A stretch of DNA of 36,691 bases from an uncultured Spirochaetota bacterium. GTDB lineage: Bacteria; Spirochaetota; Spirochaetia; Treponematales; Rectinemataceae. Position numbers and translations under genes: made by a program. This document shows, in pieces, positions 9,327-17,759 of the stretch. The stretch lies in assembly GCA_903821875.1 (NCBI GenBank), contig CAIJMU010000125.1, positions 1-36,691 on the forward strand, given 5' to 3'. Every line of letters starts with the position of its first letter. Positions within the stretch are counted from its first letter, which is position 1. Under the pieces are notes generated by a model. The model was given only the letters and a program-made list of their open reading frames with translations, had not been told where the DNA came from and did not search any database.

Positions 9327-9860
9327 CTAGATCAAACCTGGCAAGGCACTGTCCCTGTCCGAAAGGATGGGAGGGAAACCTAACTCAGGCCACTCGATAC
9401 CAATTGCAGGGTCATCCCAGCGAACCCCACCCTCATCCTCAGGGTGATAGAAGTCCGTGCATTTATACGCAAAGACAGCCTCGTCCGAAAGCACGAGAAA
9501 CCCGTGGGCGAACCCTGGCGGCACATAGAACTGGTTCTGTACTTTTCCGGAAAGTATCATCCCATGCCATTTTCCGAATGTTGCTGAGCCCGGGCGAAGA
9601 TCGACAGCTACGTCAAAGATCTCACCCTGTATGGCTCGCACCAGCTTGCCTTGAGGATAGCGCCTCTGAAAATGCAACCCCCTGAGTACGCCCTTGCGCG
9701 ACAGCGACTGGTTGTCCTGCACAAAATGTGCGGTAAGCCCGGCAGCGGCATAGTCCTTGTCGCTCCAGGTTTCCAAGAAATAGCCCCGCTCGTCGCCGAA
9801 AACCTTAGGCTGGATCAGGAATAGGCCCTCAATGGGGCCAGGCTCGATGGAGAAGGGCAT
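9327..9860 (-). CDS. rmlC: dTDP-4-dehydrorhamnose 3,5-epimerase
   Basis: This 177-residue cupin enzyme epimerises dTDP-4-keto-6-deoxyglucose at C3 and C5 in dTDP-L-rhamnose synthesis. Visible motifs are FGDERGYFLETW at 21-32, VLRGLHFQ at 58-65 with the catalytic His63, Lys72 in QGKLVRA, and VPPGFAHGFLVLSD at 113-126. Length is normal for RmlC. I place the start at ATG 9860, which shares one base with the rmlA stop (TGATG) and follows AAGGG at six bases; a TTG one codon earlier is less likely. The other pathway members rmlB and rmlD are absent from the window. Confidence 0.95.
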   Translation of the reverse strand: MPFSIEPGPIEGLFLIQPKVFGDERGYFLETWSDKDYAAAGLTAHFVQDNQSLSRKGVLRGLHFQRRYPQGKLVRAIQGEIFDVAVDLRPGSATFGKWHGMILSGKVQNQFYVPPGFAHGFLVLSDEAVFAYKCTDFYHPEDEGGVRWDDPAIGIEWPELGFPPILSDRDSALPGLI

Positions 9861-10732
9861 CAAGGACCCTTGTTTTCTGCGATAAAGCTGAGGTACTCGC
9901 CGTACTCAGTCTTCATGGTGCTGGCAGTCGAAAGAAGCCGAGCCCTGTCTATCCAGCCCTTATGAAAGGCAATTTCCTCGATGCAGGCGATATAGAGACC
10001 CTGTCTTCGTTGAACTGTTTCTACAAAGTTAGCTGCTTCAAGGAGGTCGCCTGGGTTGCCCGTATCCAGCCAGGCAAAGCCGCGCCCGAACAATTCAACC
10101 TGGAGGGCCTTTCGCCGAAGGTACTCATTATTAACGCTCGTAATCTCGATTTCGCCCCGCGCCGATGGCTTCACGCTCCTGGCAATCTCCACAACCTCTC
10201 TGTCATAAAAGTAGAGTCCAGGAACTGCATAATTAGACTTAGGATTGGCTGGCTTTTCTTCGATCGAGAGCACCTTGCCCGACGCATCAAACTCTACGAC
10301 GCCATAGGCCCTGGCATCCTTGACTGGGTAGCCAAATATTGTAGCTCCCGTTACCAGCGAAGCCGCACGCTCGAGCATGGCGGAAAATCCCTGCCCGTAG
10401 AAGATATTGTCACCAAGTACGAGGGCTACTGAGTCCTTGGCAATAAAGGCTTCGCCCACAAGAAAGGCGTCCGCCAGTCCCCGGGGCTTGTCCTGCACAG
10501 AATATTCAAAGCGCATGCCGAGGGCCGAGCCATCCCCGAGAAGCTCGCGGAACTGGGGCAGATCACGTGGAGTCGAGATAACCAGCACTTCCCTTATGCC
10601 CGCCAACATGAGCGTTGACAGAGGATAATAGATCATGGGCTTGTCATAGACAGGAAGTATCTGCTTGGAGATAGCCTGGGTAGCAGGGAAGAGCCGGGTT
10701 GCCGTCCCTCCGGCCAGAATTATGCCTTTCAT
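9860..10732 (-). CDS. rmlA: Glucose-1-phosphate thymidylyltransferase
   Basis: This 290-residue nucleotidyltransferase makes dTDP-glucose from dTTP and glucose-1-phosphate, the first step toward dTDP-rhamnose and related sugars. The family signature [11 protein letters not shown] is at 8-18, Lys23 to [13 protein letters not shown] at 30-42 follows as expected, [11 protein letters not shown] is at 80-90 and the metal-binding GDNIFYG at 107-113. Length equals that of E. coli and Pseudomonas RmlA. GGGAG lies six bases before the ATG. It is coupled to rmlC by a one-base overlap and follows the WecA-like gene after 31 bases. Confidence 0.96.
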   Translation of the reverse strand: MKGIILAGGTATRLFPATQAISKQILPVYDKPMIYYPLSTLMLAGIREVLVISTPRDLPQFRELLGDGSALGMRFEYSVQDKPRGLADAFLVGEAFIAKDSVALVLGDNIFYGQGFSAMLERAASLVTGATIFGYPVKDARAYGVVEFDASGKVLSIEEKPANPKSNYAVPGLYFYDREVVEIARSVKPSARGEIEITSVNNEYLRRKALQVELFGRGFAWLDTGNPGDLLEAANFVETVQRRQGLYIACIEEIAFHKGWIDRARLLSTASTMKTEYGEYLSFIAENKGP

Positions 10733-10763
10733 GAACTACTCCCACATGTAAAATCCACGCGGC

Positions 10764-11828
10764 TCAGCCTTGCTTTCTATCTGACAAAAGCCGCTTTTTT
10801 GCGTAGTGAAGCCACACAAATGCAGCAGTTGCTATGGCCAGGGCCGCAATAAGCGCAATGACCGATGCGCCTGGCAACAGGACCGTGCCAAGCATCCCTA
10901 CGACGCCAAGCCCTATCGCAGCAGCATAGACGAGGGCAAGAATCTGCCGCGCATCAAGCCCCAAGTCCATAAGCTTATGGTGGAGGTGCTCCCTGTCGGG
11001 GGTCATCACACCCTGTCCTCGACGCCTTCTGCGAAGGATCGCTGCAAAGACATCCAGCACCGGAATAGCCACAATGGTTCCCGCAGCGAGGAATGAAAAC
11101 TCCCTGGGGTAGGCAGCTGTGCCCAAGAGCGGCAATACAGACAGACAGTAGCCCAGGAAAAGGCTTCCAGAGTCGCCCATGAATATGCGGGCCGGGGGGA
11201 AATTGAAGAAAAGGAATCCCACTATTGCCCCTGTAAGGGCAAAGGCAAGGATTGCCCCTCCAGTTTGGCCGAGGGCCAGGTGCAAACCGCCGAAACTCAA
11301 GGCTGCAATCAGGCTGATTCCGCCAGCCAGGCCATCCATGCCATCGATCATGTTGATCGCGTTGGAAATCCCGACTATCCACACAACTGTTATAATCCAG
11401 GAGAAGACACCAAGCTCGATGCCCGATCCAAAGCCGGGGAGGTACTCGAAGCGATAGCCTGCGGCTGCGACTGCAATGGCTACGAGGAGCTGGACTCCGA
11501 ACTTGAAGTAGGCCCGCAAATTCCGAAAGTCATCGGCCAGGCCCATAGCATGAATGGCAGCCGCACCGCCCAATAAGACAAATAGAGAAGCCTCTAACTG
11601 AAAGGCTCCCATCAAGGCACTTACCAGAAGGGCTAGAATAAAAGCCCAGAACATCGCTATTCCACCAAGTCGGGGGATGGCGCCGGTATGTATCTTGCGC
11701 GGATCATCCGGGACGTCAAACCAGCCCCGACGGTGGGCGATGGACAGGATAAGTGGAGTCCCTATGAGCGAGAGGGCAGCTGCCACGAGGGCCGGCAAAA
11801 GTATGGGCAAGACCATATTATTTTCCAT
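10764..11828 (-). CDS. wecA: Undecaprenyl-phosphate HexNAc-1-phosphate transferase, WecA/TagO type
   Basis: This 354-residue polytopic membrane enzyme of the PNPT family transfers a sugar-1-phosphate from a UDP-HexNAc to undecaprenyl phosphate, which primes glycan synthesis on the cytoplasmic face. About ten or eleven hydrophobic segments are visible. Motifs are the DD pair at 99-100 (GLADDF), the catalytic NMIDGMDGLAGG at 159-170, FMGDSGS at 216-222 and the HLHHKL carbohydrate-recognition motif at 281-286. The sugar specificity (GlcNAc, GalNAc, or a modified UDP-HexNAc as in WbpL) cannot be read from sequence. GAGG precedes the ATG by eight bases. It is one of two different initiating transferases in the locus. 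Confidence 0.92.
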   Translation of the reverse strand: MENNMVLPILLPALVAAALSLIGTPLILSIAHRRGWFDVPDDPRKIHTGAIPRLGGIAMFWAFILALLVSALMGAFQLEASLFVLLGGAAAIHAMGLADDFRNLRAYFKFGVQLLVAIAVAAAGYRFEYLPGFGSGIELGVFSWIITVVWIVGISNAINMIDGMDGLAGGISLIAALSFGGLHLALGQTGGAILAFALTGAIVGFLFFNFPPARIFMGDSGSLFLGYCLSVLPLLGTAAYPREFSFLAAGTIVAIPVLDVFAAILRRRRRGQGVMTPDREHLHHKLMDLGLDARQILALVYAAAIGLGVVGMLGTVLLPGASVIALIAALAIATAAFVWLHYAKKRLLSDRKQG

Positions 11829-11856
11829 TACAATGCCTCAATGCATGGAGCCATCA

Positions 11857-13176
11857 CTAGAGCTTATACACCTTGCCGTCCTCGATATGAACACCCTTGA
11901 CTGCATTCCTCGTATCGACGATCAGACGCGCCCTGTTGACGATCCTGTCGATATCGAGGGAACTATGATTAGTTGTAAAAACGACACAATCAGATTCGGC
12001 AAGGTTCTGGTCCGACAACTCGACAGCTTCCCATCGATTGCCATGTTCATCGATGACCTGGGGAATATAAGGATCGTGATAGCTCACTACTGCACCCTTT
12101 CGTGCAACCTGCTCCATCACCAGGAGGGCTGGACTTTCGCGGGCGTCATCGATATCAGGCTTGTAGGCCACTCCGATAAACAGGATCTTCGAGCCGTTCA
12201 AGGGCTTCTTGTGTCGGTTCAGGGCAAAGGCGATCTTGTTCATCATGCGATAGGGCATGAGGTTGTTGATGTTGCCCGCCGCGTTGATCATAGTCAAGTC
12301 AAAGTTAAAGCCCTTGGCGATGTACTCGAGGTAAAAGGGATCAAGCGGTATACAGTGACCGCCGATTCCGGGGCCGGGATAGAAGGCCTGAAAGCCGTAG
12401 GGCTTGGACTTGGCTGCCTCTATGACCTCCCAGATATTGATGTCCATCTTGCCCGCCAACAAGGCGAGCTCGTTGATAAGGGAGATGTTGACCAGCCGGT
12501 AGGTATTTTCGAGGATCTTGACCATTTCGGCTGCCCGGGGAGAGCTGACCGGATAGAGCTTCTCGATAGCCTTGCCGTAGAGCGCCATGGCAATAGCCTG
12601 GGCTTCCTTTCCAAGGCCACCCACCACCTTGGGAGTATTGCCGGTCTTATATTCCTTGTTGCCTGGGTCAACCCGCTCGGGGCTAAAACAGAGCCAGAAG
12701 TCGGATCCTTCCCTCATGCCCGATTCACGTTCAATTATGGGCTTCATGAAGTCTTCGGTAGTCGTAGGATAGGTCGTACTCTCAAGGGCGATAAAGCTGC
12801 CCTTTTTCATATGCTTGCCGATGGCCTCGCAGGAAGCGGCGATGTAGCTCATGTCGGGTTTCTTGAACTTGTCGAGGGGAGTCGGCACGGCGATGATAAG
12901 CGCATCGCATTCTCCGATGCGGGAAAAGTCGGTGGTTGCGGACAACTTCCCGCTCCCGGTGACTGCTATAAAATCCTCATCCTTTATATCCCCAATGTAG
13001 TTCTTGCATGCATTGACTGCCCCAGCCTTCGTAGCACTTTTTTCAAAGCCAAGGACCTGGATGTTTTTCTTTGCAAAGGCCACTGCCAAGGGCAGGCCGA
13101 CATAGCCCAAGCCCATGATGCCGACCCGGACTGAATCATTGGCAATTTTTCCCATGATGCTGTCGAAATCGCTCAT
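11857..13176 (-). CDS. wbpA: UDP-N-acetyl-D-glucosamine 6-dehydrogenase (WbpA-like)
   Basis: This 439-residue member of the UDP-glucose/GDP-mannose dehydrogenase family oxidises C6 twice, here most likely UDP-GlcNAc to UDP-GlcNAcA. The NAD motif GLGYVG is at 22-27, FSPERVDPG at 164-172, Lys220 and Asn224 in MVKILENTYRLVN, and the catalytic Cys275 in GIGGHCIPLDP at 270-280. The C-terminal domain includes GVAYKPDIDDARESP. The UDP-ManNAc dehydrogenase WecC is an alternative, but the presence of wbpB, wbpE, wbpD and wbpI homologues in the same locus favours the WbpA role. GGGAG lies about seven bases before the ATG. A 199-base gap separates it from the upstream barrel gene. Confidence 0.92.
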   Translation of the reverse strand: MSDFDSIMGKIANDSVRVGIMGLGYVGLPLAVAFAKKNIQVLGFEKSATKAGAVNACKNYIGDIKDEDFIAVTGSGKLSATTDFSRIGECDALIIAVPTPLDKFKKPDMSYIAASCEAIGKHMKKGSFIALESTTYPTTTEDFMKPIIERESGMREGSDFWLCFSPERVDPGNKEYKTGNTPKVVGGLGKEAQAIAMALYGKAIEKLYPVSSPRAAEMVKILENTYRLVNISLINELALLAGKMDINIWEVIEAAKSKPYGFQAFYPGPGIGGHCIPLDPFYLEYIAKGFNFDLTMINAAGNINNLMPYRMMNKIAFALNRHKKPLNGSKILFIGVAYKPDIDDARESPALLVMEQVARKGAVVSYHDPYIPQVIDEHGNRWEAVELSDQNLAESDCVVFTTNHSSLDIDRIVNRARLIVDTRNAVKGVHIEDGKVYKL

Positions 13177-13375
13177 CGTGCCACTCCCGCAATGTCAATA
13201 GGCCCGCAATTTCAAAAGACTCGCACTTTCCATAGACACGGCAAGGCCGCAGGGGCAAGGCCCTTGCTTTTCAGGAAATGTCGTTAAGTCCATCCAGTGC
13301 CGCCGAAACACGCTCCAGGACGAGGCTCAAGTCCTTTTGAAAGTCGCCAAACAATAGCAGCGGTCCTCAAGTTGT
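13177..13375. other. Largest intergenic gap, upstream of the wbpA-like gene
   Basis: These 199 bases hold no gene I can support. I see a near-perfect palindrome GCAAGG-C-CCTTGC at 13255-13267, a weak AGGAC...GTCCT hairpin at 13317-13335, two CCCGCAAT copies at 13187-13210 and, over the stop of the upstream gene, the inverted repeat TTGTTCAA-TAC-TTGAACAA (13372-13390). No T-rich tail follows these on the minus strand, so a classical terminator is not evident. A promoter for wbpA could be here, but I see no convincing -35/-10 pair. Confidence 0.4.
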
Positions 13376-14830
13376 TCAATACTTGAACAAAGCTGGCCCA
13401 CCGAAGCGATATCCTATCGCAAAGCTGGCAAAAAAGCCTGTCTTTCCATCGCGATAGTTCATCGCCGGTGTGACTTTGACGGCCACGCCCTCCCATTCAT
13501 AGGAGACGAAGCACTCGAAACTAGCAAAGGAAACTGCATGGGAGGCTTCCGTAGCAGATATCCCTGTAAAGTAGGCTGTCGTGACAAGGTTGGCTGCTTC
13601 CGTCTTCAGAAGGAAGAGGAAATCCAAGCCGGTCTGGAAGCCCTTGAGCCCTCGGTCAAGCGTAGCGACCAGGCGAGCCCAGCGCGCTCCGGGCCCATAG
13701 GGGCTGGTCAGCGGCAGGAGTAAGGCGCCTGAATCGACGGGGTAGCGGTAGATAGCCCGGGACAGCGTATTGACATAGGGAATAGAAGGGGTGCTGCCGT
13801 CAAAGTTTCCCCACAGGACATGGGTATAGCCAGCCTCTCCATAGAGGGTAAAGGCGTTTTCCGGTGGCTTCCATTCTATCCCGCCCACAAAGGCTGAAAT
13901 GGTTACCACCTCGGAGTCGCGGATGCCAATCAAGCCGGAATTTGCGTCGTCCAGTCCGATCTGAAAAGCGGCCGATAGCCCGGGCTGAGGGGTCCAGCGT
14001 CCATCCATAATGATGGACATATTGGTTTCGAGGAGCTGGGTCTGATGCCAGGACACTAGCGGCAGGATATCTATAAACTCGATGCGGTTATTTCTGCGCG
14101 AATAGAGGGCATGGCCAGATCCTCCAAGTACAAAGCCACCGAAGTCCCAGGAAAAGCGGTGGAAGGTCTCGAGAATGAGGGTGGGGCTGCCTGTCGCGGA
14201 ATCTTCCCAGCCATAATCTGGATAGCCGGGAGAACTGATATCCCCGCCGGCGTTGGGATCGACATCAAGACCGGCATAGGCCCTGCGAGCCCTGATGCTG
14301 GATACCATCCATTGCATGCCAAGTTGCCCGATCCTGGTCTCGAGGTGAAAGCCATCCCAATAGGGGATGCGCGGCGAGGGCAGGATGCTTCCCAGGAGGC
14401 CTCCCGAATAATCAATGCCATCCCGGCCCAGGGTAAAGTCCAGGTTCGTGCTTCGCCAGGCGACTATTCCCCTCGAGATCACGCCGTTTTCGGCCATGAT
14501 AGGGTTGCCCGTCGCTCCGAGTGGCGGAAGGTTATCGACAAGGTAGGCATCCCCGACGTACTGGGGTCTGACTTCGGCAACTGAGTGAAAGAAAAGGCCT
14601 TCCTGATACCCATAGAAAAGGTCAAGGGTCGCAAAGGGCGGGTAGCTCAAATAGCCCCGCTGGATATCGATGCCGCTCTTCGCTTCTGTTGTCTCCACAG
14701 GAATCGGCGATCCAAGGGTCCGTTCGTATTCAACTTCCAGACTGGCCCTGAGAGTGGGCTCCTCTGCAAATACCGCAGCACTCAGGACCAAACTGCTCAC
14801 GAGTAGAACAATGTTCCGCCAGACCCTCAC
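13376..14830 (-). CDS. Outer-membrane barrel protein, possibly Wzi-like
   Basis: This 484-residue protein has a signal peptide at 1-22 (MRVWRNIVLLVSSLVLSAAVFA) and otherwise alternating aromatic and polar residues of a beta-barrel, ending in an aromatic residue (FKY). The section LDFTLGRDGIDYSGG, then a Pro/Tyr turn and YWDGFHLETRIGQLGMQWMVSS at about 155-185 resembles the core of capsule-assembly Wzi proteins (PF14052), where a 'GR....wG' strand precedes a 'D.l.l....' strand. Similarity is by pattern only. It overlaps the preceding barrel gene by ATGA, so the two are likely made together, perhaps as partners in anchoring or exporting the glycan. Confidence 0.6.
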   Translation of the reverse strand: MRVWRNIVLLVSSLVLSAAVFAEEPTLRASLEVEYERTLGSPIPVETTEAKSGIDIQRGYLSYPPFATLDLFYGYQEGLFFHSVAEVRPQYVGDAYLVDNLPPLGATGNPIMAENGVISRGIVAWRSTNLDFTLGRDGIDYSGGLLGSILPSPRIPYWDGFHLETRIGQLGMQWMVSSIRARRAYAGLDVDPNAGGDISSPGYPDYGWEDSATGSPTLILETFHRFSWDFGGFVLGGSGHALYSRRNNRIEFIDILPLVSWHQTQLLETNMSIIMDGRWTPQPGLSAAFQIGLDDANSGLIGIRDSEVVTISAFVGGIEWKPPENAFTLYGEAGYTHVLWGNFDGSTPSIPYVNTLSRAIYRYPVDSGALLLPLTSPYGPGARWARLVATLDRGLKGFQTGLDFLFLLKTEAANLVTTAYFTGISATEASHAVSFASFECFVSYEWEGVAVKVTPAMNYRDGKTGFFASFAIGYRFGGPALFKY

Positions 14831-16323
14831 GATCGGCCACCGCCTAAGTCCAGCTTCCAGGACCCACCGAGGGTCAAACTAAATAGTGCCTTGTTTGTAG
14901 AAGAAGGCTTCCAGATCCAGATCGCATTATAGGGCGCTAGATCATTCTCAGGCGCGATCGGGTTGTCCAAAAGTGGAGTTACCGGGCCGAGGACAAGGGC
15001 ATTCCAGGCGTATCCGATGGTAGCAGAAGCATAGCAGGCCAGTGCGCCGAAACGCCTGGATATTTTAAACCCAGTTAGCAGCTTTTTTTCGAGGACAGCC
15101 TCTCCAAGAAGAACCGTACCCTGATTCCTGTGCCAGGAGTCCTCCTGCCAGGCGTTGGTGGGAGACTTGGAACCCGAGAGCGTGAACTCCAGATAAGCCC
15201 AGGCGGGCCAGCCGCCGGGACTCCCCGACCAGTCCCCCCGCAGGGCGAGGTTGTTCTCACCCCTACTGTAGCCAATCATCTGATCCGCTATGTCGATAGC
15301 CTTGTAGTTGCCCGCAAAGGCCTTGGAATAATCAAAGATGCTATCTGGGTAGTAGGTATAGCCATACTCCCTCCCGGGTTTGCCATAGGTGGGTTCAAAA
15401 ACATATTTAGTTGCACCTGCCTGCCAGAGGCTGAACTTTCCGATTTCAGTGTCGATAGTCCATCCCAGGCTCCAGGCTGCCTTCCAGGGGTTGTTTGGAG
15501 TCTTGGGCAAGATAAAATGCATGTTGAAGTCATCAAAGAGGATCTGGAATTGGGCACTCTGCATTGCGCCCTTCCACTGCCCGAAGAAGCCAAGGAGGTC
15601 ATTTTCATCTGCCCCTGTGGCCCAGGGACGTCCTGCGGTGTCTCGGAAATATTGGACTGCGTATTGCGGCGCTGGGTTGAGGAGGTACTCAAGGTCGAAG
15701 GAGCGCCCCACGTACACGGCCGCGTCCTGGATACCGAAGCTGAACTCTCCATAGCGAAGGCCGTAGGCCTTGATATTGGCCCCTCGATCGGGGAAGCCAT
15801 CAGGAAAGGCTGGGGTCTTCATCCCTGAACGCGAATTGAGTTCCACCCAGCGCGACCAGTAGAAGAATCCCTCACTGTTATAACTTAATTCCGTGAGCAT
15901 GACAGTTTTCGCTTCGCCGTTCACAAAGAGGGAATAGGGCGAATCGACTACATCCCGATGTGGGAGCCTGCCTGCCCGCAGTTCAAAGCCTGCACCTGAA
16001 AAAGCCACCCCTCCCGCTGGCAGGAGAAAATACAGGTTGCCGAGATTCCCCTCGGCCAGGTTCGCCTGGGCGGGGGCGTATTTCCCGTCATTCTTGAAGG
16101 CCAAGGAAGCAACCAGGGCAAATGAAGGCGAAGACAGGGAGATTACCCCAAGCTCCTGGGTGGAAAGCCTTCCATCCCAGCTAGCTGAAAGGTCAAAGGT
16201 GGTGTCGAGGGCAGGCTCGGCAGAAAAGGCGGGGAGTTCGGCGCCACCCAGACCGGTCTGGGCTGATAGACTGGCCGCCATACAGAGGACCGACAGGAGG
16301 GCGAATCCAATGCTGCACTTCAT
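14827..16323 (-). CDS. Outer-membrane barrel protein, Wzi-like
   Basis: I choose ATG 16323, which gives a clean signal peptide (MKCSIGFALLSVLCMAASLSAQ) and has GAGG nine bases upstream; a GTG at 16338 would only add five residues. The 498-residue product is rich in aromatic, Gly and Ser residues typical of a beta-barrel. The segment YGLRYGEFSFGIQDAAVYV, then LEYLLNPAPQY and ENDLLGFFGQW ... QFQILFDDFN (about 190-275) follows the order seen in Wzi-family capsule-assembly proteins ('..lR....l.lgl.e...y....d...lNP', then a 'DN' and 'llDdf'). Wzi proteins bind exported polysaccharide at the outer membrane. The assignment is by pattern and genomic context. It lies directly after the sugar-phosphate transferase gene. 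Confidence 0.65.
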   Translation of the reverse strand: MKCSIGFALLSVLCMAASLSAQTGLGGAELPAFSAEPALDTTFDLSASWDGRLSTQELGVISLSSPSFALVASLAFKNDGKYAPAQANLAEGNLGNLYFLLPAGGVAFSGAGFELRAGRLPHRDVVDSPYSLFVNGEAKTVMLTELSYNSEGFFYWSRWVELNSRSGMKTPAFPDGFPDRGANIKAYGLRYGEFSFGIQDAAVYVGRSFDLEYLLNPAPQYAVQYFRDTAGRPWATGADENDLLGFFGQWKGAMQSAQFQILFDDFNMHFILPKTPNNPWKAAWSLGWTIDTEIGKFSLWQAGATKYVFEPTYGKPGREYGYTYYPDSIFDYSKAFAGNYKAIDIADQMIGYSRGENNLALRGDWSGSPGGWPAWAYLEFTLSGSKSPTNAWQEDSWHRNQGTVLLGEAVLEKKLLTGFKISRRFGALACYASATIGYAWNALVLGPVTPLLDNPIAPENDLAPYNAIWIWKPSSTNKALFSLTLGGSWKLDLGGGRS

Positions 16324-16339
16324 GCTAATTGACCTCACC

Positions 16340-17713
16340 CTACTGTCCCGTCCGAAGAAGCACCGTCAGTATCGTCTTGAAGAAAACAGATACGTCGAGG
16401 CTCAGCGAGAGGTTCTTGATGTAGTACAGATCAAAGCGGAGCTTCTTGTAGGTGTCCTCGATGGATGGCGAATGGTATTCTCCCGAGACCTGGTCCCAGC
16501 CAGTCAGGCCGGGCTTGACGAGAAGCCGCTGACGGTAGCAGGGGATTTCTCCCTCGAGACGGGCTGCAAGCTCAGGCCTTTCCGGGCGAGGCCCGACAAA
16601 GCTCATGTCTCCCCGGATCAGGTTATACATCTGGGGAAGTTCGTCCAGCCTTGTCGCTCGAAGAAAGCCACCAATACGGGTAATCCGGGAATCTCCAGGG
16701 AAGTCGGCAGCAAGGCCCTTGTTTTCGACAAACATGGTACGGAACTTGTAGATCGTAAAAGGCAATGAACGCTTCCCTAACCTTGTCTGACTGAAAATAA
16801 TGGGTCCCCTGCTTTCAATGGCAATTCCCAACGCAATAAAGGGCCATAGCGGGAAGCTGAGCAAGGCGATAGCAAGGCCTACTACAATGTCGATAGCGCG
16901 CTTTGCTGCCAGGTAGCCGCCCTTTCCCGCAAGGTTGGAATTCTCGAGAATCCAGGTTTCATCGATCTCGCCGATAGGCAGGCGACGGAATACTAACTCG
17001 TAGAATTCAACAAGGCTCATATAGTGAGGATGACTTTCAAGAAGTGTAAAAAGCAGCCTTCGAGTCTCTGCCGGTAACGCAGCCTCATTGCCGAACACGA
17101 CAACCTGAACCTCGTTGCTTACAACCGCCTTTGCGAGATCTGCCCGTTCTGAGCTTACTGGCACCCCTGCTATCGATGCAGCGGAGGCATAAGTTTCGTC
17201 GAGGACGAGCCTTGCGACATATCCCATTCCCGCAAGGTCTCTCGAGTCGTTCAACAGCTCGACGACCGCACGATTGCTTCCGACAAAGGCTACGCCCATC
17301 CGAAGCTTGCGGCTGCCTGTAAGCCGAGTATAGGCCAGCCGCCAAAAAGCAGACAGTACTCCAGTAAAGATCGAAAACAGGATAAGGACAAGCTTCGGGC
17401 TGACGGAAGAAACCTGGAGCACATAGAACATCGCGGCTGTTGCGAGTGTGCTGAATATAACCGAAACCCCAAGGCGGCTGAAGATCTTGCCGACATCGAA
17501 GATGATTTCCAGGGAGTAGAGGCCAGCCGTGTAGTAGACAGCTACCCATCCGATAAAGGCGAAGCTGAAAGGAACGACATGCTTGAACAAGACTACAGTC
17601 GTGGGAATATCGAAATTCCTGATCGCAAGTGCCCCGAAAAGGGCGAGATAGAATATGATCACATCTCCCAAGAGCAGGATGAGCTGCCTTTGCTTTCTGG
17701 ATGTTTTGCTCAT
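16340..17713 (-). CDS. Undecaprenyl-phosphate sugar phosphotransferase, WbaP/WcaJ type
   Basis: This polyisoprenyl-phosphate hexose-1-phosphate transferase (PF02397) loads the first sugar-1-phosphate on undecaprenyl phosphate. The N-terminal part has four or five membrane helices (to about residue 130), then a CoA-binding-like Rossmann domain (about 135-215), a re-entrant hydrophobic helix (about 275-300) and the catalytic domain: IYKFRTMF at 322-329, ATRLDELPQ at 353-361, GPRPERPE at 374-381, KPGLTGWDQVSGEY at 400-413. I choose ATG 17713, which has AGGA nine bases upstream; ATG 17731 gives six more residues but lacks a ribosome site. Length about 457 is normal for the full-length class. Sugar specificity is unknown. 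Confidence 0.9.
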   Translation of the reverse strand: MSKTSRKQRQLILLLGDVIIFYLALFGALAIRNFDIPTTVVLFKHVVPFSFAFIGWVAVYYTAGLYSLEIIFDVGKIFSRLGVSVIFSTLATAAMFYVLQVSSVSPKLVLILFSIFTGVLSAFWRLAYTRLTGSRKLRMGVAFVGSNRAVVELLNDSRDLAGMGYVARLVLDETYASAASIAGVPVSSERADLAKAVVSNEVQVVVFGNEAALPAETRRLLFTLLESHPHYMSLVEFYELVFRRLPIGEIDETWILENSNLAGKGGYLAAKRAIDIVVGLAIALLSFPLWPFIALGIAIESRGPIIFSQTRLGKRSLPFTIYKFRTMFVENKGLAADFPGDSRITRIGGFLRATRLDELPQMYNLIRGDMSFVGPRPERPELAARLEGEIPCYRQRLLVKPGLTGWDQVSGEYHSPSIEDTYKKLRFDLYYIKNLSLSLDVSVFFKTILTVLLRTGQ

Positions 17714-17759
17714 CTTGGTGATTCCTGGCATACGAACGATATAAAGGATAGGTTTCTTT

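Noticed and set aside
11677-13134. Plus-strand open frame of 485 codons over wbpA and the start of wecA
   Set aside because: It is exactly antisense to strongly conserved enzyme genes, its protein has no recognisable motifs, and it has no gene-like context; long antisense frames are expected at this base composition.
13255-13335. Palindrome and hairpin that could be a terminator before wbpA
   Set aside because: Stems are short, one loop is only one base, and no T-rich tail follows on the minus strand.
13372-13390. Inverted repeat TTGTTCAA-TAC-TTGAACAA over a stop codon as terminator
   Set aside because: The stem is AT-rich with a three-base loop and is followed by a mixed sequence rather than a T tract; it may be chance.
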